Assembly (NCBI GenBank): GCA_945889195.1
Contig: CAMDBB010000005.1
Location: 51,075-115,074, forward strand
Length of the DNA: 64,000 bases
Direction: 5' to 3'
Source: Bifidobacterium breve
GTDB taxonomy: Bacteria > Actinomycetota > Actinomycetes > Nanopelagicales > Nanopelagicaceae
Shown here piece by piece: positions 22,337-28,394 of this stretch. Position 1 is the stretch's first letter, and each line of letters begins with the position of its first letter. The notes beneath the pieces are model-generated. The model ran no database searches and was not told where the DNA came from. It saw nothing but the letters and a program-made list of their open reading frames with translations. The translations under genes were made by a program, and so were the position numbers.

Positions 22337-22342
22337 TAGGAT
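22337..22342 (+). promoter_or_regulatory. -10 hexamer of the tRNA / ANTAR regulator unit
   Basis: TAGGAT ends 8 nt before the first base of the tRNA, so the transcript would start 1-2 nt upstream of it. No second -10-like element can lie between the tRNA and the response regulator, because only one base separates them. The tRNA and mRNA should therefore share this promoter. Confidence 0.55.
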
Positions 22343-22350
22343 TGGAACAC

Positions 22351-22423
22351 GCCTCGGTACTCCAACGGTAGAGAGGGCAGTCTCAAACACTGCATAGTGT
22401 CGGTTCGAATCCGACTCGAGGCA
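22351..22423 (+). tRNA. tRNA with CAA anticodon (Leu by codon table) but class I shape
   Basis: 73 nt. Acceptor GCCTCGG pairs with TCGAGGC (one G-T pair), discriminator A. Anticodon stem GCAGT/ACTGC, 7-nt loop CTCAAAC with T33 and anticodon CAA at 22384-22386. T arm GTCGG-TTCGAAT-CCGAC. D arm is weak (CTC/GAG with GG in the loop). The variable loop is only 5 nt (ATAGT), whereas bacterial leucine tRNAs normally have a long variable arm. No CCA is encoded. The next base but one is the ATG of the ANTAR regulator. tRNA fold is well supported; amino-acid identity is not. Confidence 0.85.
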
Positions 22424-22424
22424 C

Positions 22425-23033
22425 ATGAGTATCGACGCAGCAACGCAGACAGGTGCTACACCTGTGCGGATCCTGGTCGCTGAAGATGAAGCGCTTATCC
22501 GTATGGATCTAGTAGAGATGTTGCAAGAGGCTGGTTACTCAGTCGTTGCGCAAGCTGCTAATGGTGAGGAAGCAATAGCACTCGCTACTGAGCATCGACC
22601 AGATTTAGCAATCTTGGATGTAAAGATGCCAATCCTTGATGGAATATCTGCAGCTGAAAAAATCATTTCGATTGCACCAGTTCTAATGTTGACTGCATTT
22701 AGCCAACGTGAATTGGTTGAACGCGCCCGCGATGCGGGCGTGATGGCATATGTCGTTAAGCCATTTACTATCGGCGACCTCATACCCGCCATTGAGATAG
22801 CCATCAGTCGACATACCCAGATGAGATCTCTGGCTGAAGAAGTCGCCGATTTACATGAGCGCCTTGAAACTCGAAAAATTATCGATCGGGCTAAGGGAAT
22901 CTTGATGAAGGCGCTCAACCTCTCTGAGCCAGAGGCTTTTTCGTGGATTCAGCGAGCCGCCATGGACCGACGGTTGACCATGAAAGAGGTCGCCCATGCC
23001 GTTATCTCCCCTGAAGCAGCTCTCGATAAATAG
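22425..23033 (+). CDS. pdtaR: ANTAR-domain response regulator (PdtaR-like)
   Basis: 202 aa. N-terminal receiver domain: acidic DE pair in VAEDEALIRMD, phospho-acceptor Asp in LAILDVKMPILDG, and MAYVVKPFTI with the conserved Lys. C-terminal ANTAR RNA-binding domain (LETRKIIDRAKGILMKALNLSEPEAFSWIQRAAMDRR). Closely resembles mycobacterial PdtaR (Rv1626), an antiterminator that binds hairpin RNA under control of kinase PdtaS. ATG follows the tRNA by one base and has no room for a ribosome-binding site outside the tRNA. Confidence 0.93.
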   Translation: MSIDAATQTGATPVRILVAEDEALIRMDLVEMLQEAGYSVVAQAANGEEAIALATEHRPDLAILDVKMPILDGISAAEKIISIAPVLMLTAFSQRELVERARDAGVMAYVVKPFTIGDLIPAIEIAISRHTQMRSLAEEVADLHERLETRKIIDRAKGILMKALNLSEPEAFSWIQRAAMDRRLTMKEVAHAVISPEAALDK

Positions 23034-23202
23034 CCCTTTCGCACCCCATCTGAACAGTTCAGCCCCATGATTTCGTAACCAAAAAGTAATCTCCCGCGCC
23101 CAGAAAAAAGGGCTTTCACCTTGTCTCAAGCGTAGGTTGAGCATTACGCTTCATGCCTCCCTGTCCCGGGACTTAAAGCATGAAAAAACAGGAAGGCAAT
23201 AC
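23034..23202 (+). promoter_or_regulatory. Leader region of livJ
   Basis: 169 bp without a gene. It holds an inverted pair AGCCCTTT (23032-23039) and AAAGGGCT (23107-23114) enclosing a small CTGAA-CAG-TTCAG hairpin, which may be a terminator for the regulator gene. It also has a -10-like TAGGTT (23133-23138) flanked by CTCAA/TTGAG arms. A strong ribosome-binding site (AGGAAGG) lies just before ATG 23203. Confidence 0.4.
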
Positions 23203-24354
23203 ATGAACAAGAAGATCGTAAGCGGTCTTGCTATTGCTGCTGCTACAACTCTCGCCCTTGGCGTAGTTGTTGCATCACCGGCAAGCGCTGCTAAGAAGAC
23301 ATCTGTAACACTTGCATTTCAGGGCCCACTAACTGGTCCAGATGCACAACTTGGTCAGGATCAGTTCCCTGGCGCAGAGTGGGCGATTGCGCTTTACAAC
23401 GCAAAGAAGCCAGCTGTAAAGATCAACCTTATTAAGGCTGACTCACAGTGCGACGGAACAGTTGCTGCAAACATCGCTCCTGGTGTTGCTGCGAACAAGG
23501 CAGTTATCGGCGTTATCGGAACATCATGTTCAGGTGAAGCACGTAACTCTTTCCCTGCATACAAGGCTGCTGGTCTAACAATGGTTGCACCATCAGCATC
23601 AGCTGTATCACTTTCAGATCCAAAGGCTCCAGACCGTGGATTCCCAATCTTCCACCGCGTCGTAGCTCATGATGGATTCCAGGCACCTGCACTAGTTCGT
23701 TATGCAACTAAGGGTGTTTCATCACCAAAGATTTACCTTGTTGATGACCAGACCACATACGGCGCAGGTCTCATCAAGTACGCATTGGCACCAGCTAAGA
23801 AGATCGGTGTTGTAGGTACAGATTCAGTTCCACGCGGAACTGCAGACTGGTCTTCAGTTGCATCAAAGGTGAAGGCTTCAAGCGCTAACGTCGTTATCTA
23901 CGGTGGTTACACTGTTGAAGCAGCGAAGTTCTTCAAGGCTCTTCGCGATGGTGGATACACAGGTATTCTTGCAGCTGGAGATGGTGTGAACACATCAGAC
24001 TTCCCAGATCTAGCAGGAAAGGCAGCTGAAGGCGTTCGCCTCACAGCAGCTGATGTTCCTTTCGACTCACTTCTTACTGCAGCAGAACTTGCTTCATTCC
24101 AGAAGATCACAGGCGTAAAGGTTCCTGGCCTCTACTCAGCAACTGCATACAATGCAGCTCAGGTGTTTATCACATGTATCGAAATGGGCAAGCTAACTCG
24201 TCCAGCAATTCAGTCATGCGTTAACAACACAACCTTCACAGGTGCAGGTGGATCAAAGATTAAATTCAACCGTTATGGTGACATCATCGGTGGAGCTGAC
24301 GTCGGCGGTTACCTTGTAAAGAACGGAAAGATTATCTACGACGCAATTGCTTAA
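23203..24354 (+). CDS. livJ: Branched-chain amino-acid ABC transporter, substrate-binding protein
   Basis: Type I periplasmic-binding-fold protein (383 aa) that captures the ligand outside the membrane. Sec signal peptide MNKKIVSGLAIAAATT... with cleavage near PASAA-KK; no lipobox cysteine is seen. Mature start VTLAFQGPLTGPDAQLGQD is typical of the Liv/HAAT family. The ORF track starts at 23137, but ATG 23203 has the AGGAAGG site and begins the signal peptide. Ligand may be branched-chain amino acids or related compounds such as urea; the family does not decide. Confidence 0.94.
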   Translation: MNKKIVSGLAIAAATTLALGVVVASPASAAKKTSVTLAFQGPLTGPDAQLGQDQFPGAEWAIALYNAKKPAVKINLIKADSQCDGTVAANIAPGVAANKAVIGVIGTSCSGEARNSFPAYKAAGLTMVAPSASAVSLSDPKAPDRGFPIFHRVVAHDGFQAPALVRYATKGVSSPKIYLVDDQTTYGAGLIKYALAPAKKIGVVGTDSVPRGTADWSSVASKVKASSANVVIYGGYTVEAAKFFKALRDGGYTGILAAGDGVNTSDFPDLAGKAAEGVRLTAADVPFDSLLTAAELASFQKITGVKVPGLYSATAYNAAQVFITCIEMGKLTRPAIQSCVNNTTFTGAGGSKIKFNRYGDIIGGADVGGYLVKNGKIIYDAIA

Positions 24355-24394
24355 TGAGCGTTGCCTGTAGAAATACTTTCACTATGTAGTAAGG

Positions 24395-24433
24395 CGTGGC
24401 CATTTCCGCAGCGATGCGGGAGTGGCCACGTTT
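24395..24433 (+). terminator. Strong hairpin after livJ
   Basis: CGTGGCCA (24395-24402) pairs exactly with TGGCCACG (24423-24430), with inner CCGCA/TGCGG, followed by TTTCAT. A partial terminator or 3' stabiliser here would give more livJ than livHMGF mRNA, which is common for binding-protein genes. Confidence 0.75.
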
Positions 24434-24468
24434 CATAACACTCACTCGGCTCGCATAGATCGGTTGAT

Positions 24469-25422
24469 ATGAATTTTTCAGTTGTTACGACCCAGTTCTG
24501 GTCACTTGTTCTACAAGGGCTAGCGCTCGGCCTCATCTATTCTCTGGTAGCTCTCGGCTACACGATGGTCTACGGAGTCCTTCGACTCATTAACTTTGCA
24601 AACTCTGAAATATTTATGCTCGGAACATTTGCAGTTCTTTGGGTTGAAATCGAGCTACTCGGCCATCCAGTTGCCGCAAAACCACTCGGTGGATTTGAAT
24701 TGGTGTACACACTTGTTATTGCCCTCGTCGGTTCAATGATTGCCTGCGCAGTTCTCGCGGTTATTGTCGAACTCGTTGCATACCGTCGCCTTCGTGCACG
24801 AGGTGCTAGCCGACTAGCCTCACTTATCTCGGCAATTGGTGTCTCTATCTTCCTAATGGAGACCATGCGTATGTTTACAGAGTCACGTCCACGTACAGCC
24901 CCGCGACTTCTTGAAAAGTGGAGTTTTGGCGAGATTGCTGGAGCTAACTTCCGTATCGACACGATGTTGGCGATTGTTGCCCCGATTATCATCTTCGTAA
25001 TCCTCGACCAATTCGTCAACCGATCACGTCTTGGTAAGGCAATCCGCGCAGTCTCGTTATCAGAAGAGAATGCGAAGTTGATGGGTATCAATATCAACCG
25101 CGTTATCTCGCTGACATTCCTTATCGGTGGCCTCACCACGGGCGCTGCGGCATTCCTTTACACAACTGTCTACGAAAACACCGTCTTTAACGTCGGATTC
25201 AATATGGGAATCGCCGCCTTTACCGCTGCAGTTCTCGGTGGAATCGGAAATATTCGAGGCGCTTTCTATGGCGGACTGGCCCTAGGAATGATGGAGCAAT
25301 TTGCTTCAGCAGTTCTTGGTTCACAGTGGAAAGCTGTTACCGTCTTCGTAGTTCTAGTTCTTATCCTTCTATTCAAACCGAACGGCCTCTTTGGTGAGGC
25401 TGTACAGCAGACGAGGACATGA
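24469..25422 (+). CDS. livH: Branched-chain amino-acid ABC permease LivH
   Basis: 317-aa polytopic permease. Motifs: GLALGLIYSLVALGYTMVYGVLRLINFA near the N-terminus, the cytoplasmic loop VSLSEENAKLMGININRV that docks on the ATPase, and AAVLGGIGNIRGAFYGG. Partner of LivM. Its stop overlaps the livM ATG (ATGATGA). Confidence 0.95.
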   Translation: MNFSVVTTQFWSLVLQGLALGLIYSLVALGYTMVYGVLRLINFANSEIFMLGTFAVLWVEIELLGHPVAAKPLGGFELVYTLVIALVGSMIACAVLAVIVELVAYRRLRARGASRLASLISAIGVSIFLMETMRMFTESRPRTAPRLLEKWSFGEIAGANFRIDTMLAIVAPIIIFVILDQFVNRSRLGKAIRAVSLSEENAKLMGININRVISLTFLIGGLTTGAAAFLYTTVYENTVFNVGFNMGIAAFTAAVLGGIGNIRGAFYGGLALGMMEQFASAVLGSQWKAVTVFVVLVLILLFKPNGLFGEAVQQTRT

Positions 25423-26465
25423 TGAGCGCACTTAAAGATTTCAATCTTCGCGATAAAGGCGCAGAGATCTGGGCAGGCTGGAACCGCCCAGTACGTACCG
25501 CTTTTGTCATTATCGTTGTAGTTCTCGTCGGACTACTTCCATTCGCTCCATCATGGGGGCCAACAAGCTTCCTCAACACTCCAATTACCTCATTTGAGAA
25601 CGTACTCGTTTATCCAGTGGGTATGTTCGTATTGATGGCCTTGGGTCTCAATATCGTTGTTGGTAAATCAGGACTTCTCGATTTGGGTTACATCGCCTTC
25701 TTCGCAATCGGCGCCTATAGCCAAGCGATTCTTTCAACGCTTTACGGATGGAACACTTGGCAAGCTCTTCCAGTTGGAATGGGCATGGCGATGATCTCGG
25801 GAGTAATCCTCGGCCTACCAGCGCTACGTGTTCGTGGAGATTATCTGGCCATTATCACCCTTGGCTTTGGTGAAATCATTCGTATCGTCGCACTCAACCT
25901 TTCGGTCACAGGTGGACCTAACGGAATTGCAGGTATTCCAAATCCTCCAACAATCTTTGGATTTGAATTTAACTTGATGTTCCCAGAACACTTCTTCTGG
26001 CTAGTTCTGGCTCTGATCCTCCTTACTATCTGGATGATTCGCCGCTTTACCGTGCGTCGCCCAGGCCGTGCGTGGGAAGCGATCCGCCAAGATGAAGATG
26101 TCGCATCCCTTATGGGCGTCAACACTCTGGTCTACAAGCTCTGGTCATTTGTGATTGGTGCAGCAGTGGGTGGAGCAGCGGGCGTTATCTATGCATCGAA
26201 GGTCATGGTTATCTCTCCGGATATGTTTAAGTTTGAAGTCTCAATCTTGATCTTGGCCTGTGTTGTCTTCGGCGGTATGGGAAATATCTGGGGCGTCGCA
26301 CTCGGAGCTTCAATTCTCGCCTACCTACCCGAGCGAATTCGCTTTATCGCTGATGAGCGTCAGATCATCTTCGGATTGGTCCTTATCATCATGATGAACC
26401 TCAGACCTGATGGTTTATTGCCTCGTAAGAAACGCGAGAAAATTCAAGAGAAGAGGACGATGTAA
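25419..26465 (+). CDS. livM: Branched-chain amino-acid ABC permease LivM
   Basis: 348 aa, second permease of the complex. LivM features are LNIVVGKSGLLDLGYIAFFAIGAY, LRVRGDYLAIITLGFGEI, the coupling loop AWEAIRQDEDVASLMGVN and VVFGGMGNIWG. Two consecutive ATGs (25419, 25422) are possible starts, both overlapping the livH stop. The TAA shares one base with the livG ATG. Confidence 0.95.
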   Translation: MMSALKDFNLRDKGAEIWAGWNRPVRTAFVIIVVVLVGLLPFAPSWGPTSFLNTPITSFENVLVYPVGMFVLMALGLNIVVGKSGLLDLGYIAFFAIGAYSQAILSTLYGWNTWQALPVGMGMAMISGVILGLPALRVRGDYLAIITLGFGEIIRIVALNLSVTGGPNGIAGIPNPPTIFGFEFNLMFPEHFFWLVLALILLTIWMIRRFTVRRPGRAWEAIRQDEDVASLMGVNTLVYKLWSFVIGAAVGGAAGVIYASKVMVISPDMFKFEVSILILACVVFGGMGNIWGVALGASILAYLPERIRFIADERQIIFGLVLIIMMNLRPDGLLPRKKREKIQEKRTM

Positions 26466-27241
26466 TGTCAGAGAAGCTTCTTGAACTCAAAAACGCCACA
26501 ATTAAGTTCGGTGGAATCACCGCCCTTAATGAGGTCAACTTTCATGTCAGTAAGGGCGAAATCTGCGCACTGATCGGCCCAAACGGCGCCGGTAAGACAA
26601 CAGTCTTCAATGTAGTCACAGGTGTCTATCCAATTACTTCTGGCGAGATTCTCTTCAACGGCGAAAGCCTTTCAGGTAAGAAGCGCCATCAAGTAACGAA
26701 GATGGGTCTTGCGCGTACCTTCCAAAATGTTCGTCTCTTTGGGGATATGACAGCTCTTGAAAATGTCATCACTGCAACAGATGTGCATAAGAAGACCGGG
26801 CTAGTTCGTGCTCTCTTTGGAACCCCGCTCAACCGTCGTGAAGAGAAGGAGAGCCGTCAACGCGCTCAGGAACTCCTCGACTTTATGGGAATTGGGCATC
26901 GCTCAGATCAATTGGCGAAGAATCTTCCTTACGGAGATCAGCGCCGACTTGAAATTGCGCGTGCACTAGGAACTGAACCACAATTGGTTCTCCTTGATGA
27001 ACCAGCAGCGGGCTTCAACCCAGCTGAAAAGGTTGCACTCGCTGAAACCATTAAGAAGATTCGCGACAAGGGTTACACCGTGCTTCTCATTGAGCACGAT
27101 ATGTCGCTCATCATGGGAATCTCTGACCGAGTAGCAGTTCTCGACTTCGGACAGAAGATTGCAGATGATCTTCCTTCAGTAGTTCAAAACGACCCTCGTG
27201 TTATCGAGGCTTACCTAGGAGTGCCAGCAGATGCGTCTTGA
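26465..27241 (+). CDS. livG: Branched-chain amino-acid ABC ATPase LivG
   Basis: 258-aa ATPase. Walker A GPNGAGKTTVF, Q-loop region MGLARTFQNVRLF, signature LPYGDQRRLEIARAL, Walker B LVLLDEPAAGF and H-loop LLIEHDM. The LPYGDQR signature variant and the NPAEK segment are typical of LivG. Overlaps livM by 1 bp and livF by 11 bp. Confidence 0.96.
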   Translation: MSEKLLELKNATIKFGGITALNEVNFHVSKGEICALIGPNGAGKTTVFNVVTGVYPITSGEILFNGESLSGKKRHQVTKMGLARTFQNVRLFGDMTALENVITATDVHKKTGLVRALFGTPLNRREEKESRQRAQELLDFMGIGHRSDQLAKNLPYGDQRRLEIARALGTEPQLVLLDEPAAGFNPAEKVALAETIKKIRDKGYTVLLIEHDMSLIMGISDRVAVLDFGQKIADDLPSVVQNDPRVIEAYLGVPADAS

Positions 27242-27950
27242 AATTAAGGATCTTCGCGTTCACTACGGCAAGATTGAAGCAATCAAGGGCGTTTCAGTTG
27301 TTGTAAATGAAGGTGAAATCGTCACACTCATTGGCGCTAACGGTGCCGGCAAGACAACGATCTTGAAGACAATTTCTGGCCTTCGACCAGTATCTAGTGG
27401 ATCCATCAGCTTCGATGGTCAGGATCTCAACAAGATCCAAGCTCACGAACGCGTTGATCTTGGAATTTCACAGGTTCCTGAAGGCCGCGGTATCTTCGCT
27501 GGAATGACGGTTCTTGAGAACCTTGAGATGGGTAAGTTCAATCGCAAGGATCGCAAGAATGAGATGGATGAAGATCTTGATCGTATCTACACGCTCTTCC
27601 CACGCTTAAAGGAACGTACATCGCAAGCAGGTGGAACGCTCTCTGGTGGAGAGCAGCAGATGTTGGCGATGGGACGAGCGTTGATGGCTCGCCCAAAGGT
27701 TCTTCTACTCGATGAGCCATCTATGGGACTTGCTCCTCAGATGATTGCAAATATCTTCCGCATCATCACTGAAATCAATAAGCAGGGCGTCACAATCTTG
27801 CTGGTAGAACAGAATGCACAGCAGGCGCTACAACGCGCACATCGCGCCTACATTCTTGAGACCGGAAATGTGACGAAAGAAGCTAAGGCTTCTGACTTGC
27901 TCAACGATCCTGCAGTACGTGAGGCATACCTTGGAACAGGTGCTCACTAA
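27231..27950 (+). CDS. livF: Branched-chain amino-acid ABC ATPase LivF
   Basis: 239-aa ATPase. Walker A GANGAGKTTIL, ISQVPEGRGIFAGMTVLENL (LivF hallmark), signature LSGGEQQMLAMGRALM, Walker B VLLLDEPSMGLAP and LLVEQNA. Last gene of the liv operon. Its apparent terminator lies inside the end of the convergent thioesterase gene. Confidence 0.96.
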   Translation: MRLEIKDLRVHYGKIEAIKGVSVVVNEGEIVTLIGANGAGKTTILKTISGLRPVSSGSISFDGQDLNKIQAHERVDLGISQVPEGRGIFAGMTVLENLEMGKFNRKDRKNEMDEDLDRIYTLFPRLKERTSQAGGTLSGGEQQMLAMGRALMARPKVLLLDEPSMGLAPQMIANIFRIITEINKQGVTILLVEQNAQQALQRAHRAYILETGNVTKEAKASDLLNDPAVREAYLGTGAH

Positions 27951-27955
27951 GTTAA

Positions 27956-28363
27956 TTAAGGGTTGAGAATGAGGCAGGTTATGCGAGCGGTACAAGTTCG
28001 CTGACCTGCCTCGTTTGTTATTACGATCTCGTAGACGCAGAGCGTGCGCCCAAGTGAGAGCGGTGTTGCAACTGCTGTGACATATCCACTAGTTGCAGAT
28101 TTATGATGAGTTGCATTGATATCAACCCCAACAATCTTGCGGTCTGGTCCAGCGTGAAGTTGGGTACCGATAGACCCGAGCGATTCAGCGAGAACGACAT
28201 TTGCTCCGCCGTGAAGTAAACCAATGGGTTGTGTATTGCCTTCAACTGGCATACGAGCGACTAAACGTTGCGGCGATACCTCTAGCATCTCGATGCCCAT
28301 CTTGAGATCGAGAGCTCCTTGGCCGCGTTCTTTAATGATTGCTAGGTAATCAGGTTCAGTCAT
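27956..28363 (-). CDS. Hotdog-fold thioesterase (PaaI/MenI-like)
   Basis: 135 aa. Hotdog motif QPIGLLHGGANVVLAESLGSIGT with the catalytic-type acidic residue in the central helix, and VGVDINATHHKSA, as in acyl-CoA thioesterases of the PaaI/MenI group. The ORF track begins at 28435, overlapping polA; I prefer ATG 28363 (MTEPDYLAII), which leaves a 31-bp divergent promoter region with a TAAACT element 8 nt upstream. Substrate unknown. Confidence 0.88.
   Translation of the reverse strand: MTEPDYLAIIKERGQGALDLKMGIEMLEVSPQRLVARMPVEGNTQPIGLLHGGANVVLAESLGSIGTQLHAGPDRKIVGVDINATHHKSATSGYVTAVATPLSLGRTLCVYEIVITNEAGQRTCTARITCLILNP
27971..28018. terminator. Terminator of livF within the thioesterase coding end
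   Basis: GAGGCAGGT (27971-27979) pairs with ACCTGCCTC (28004-28012), with inner GAGCG/CGCT, followed by GTTTGTTATT. It sits about 20 bp after the livF stop and entirely inside the last 19 codons of the convergent thioesterase. Confidence 0.8.
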
Positions 28364-28371
28364 AGCAACGG

Positions 28372-28387
28372 AGTTTATACCTATGAT
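28372..28387. promoter_or_regulatory. Back-to-back -10 elements for the thioesterase gene and polA
   Basis: On the plus strand TATGAT (28382-28387) ends 7 nt before ATG 28395 of polA. On the minus strand TAAACT (complement of 28372-28377) ends 8 nt before ATG 28363. The two starts are 31 bp apart, so each -35 region must lie in or next to the other gene. Confidence 0.5.
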
Positions 28388-28394
28388 GTCCCAC

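Noticed and set aside
22464-22466. GTG 22464 as start of the ANTAR regulator
   Set aside because: Possible (AGGTG upstream), but mycobacterial PdtaR has a similar short N-terminal extension, so ATG 22425 is kept. Listed because it affects the tRNA-coupling idea.
23137-23202. 22-residue extension before the LivJ signal peptide
   Set aside because: The signal peptide and the AGGAAGG site place the start at 23203.
24570-25139. 189-aa minus-strand ORF opposite livH
   Set aside because: Arg/Ile/Thr-rich shadow of a membrane protein gene; no domain and no promoter.
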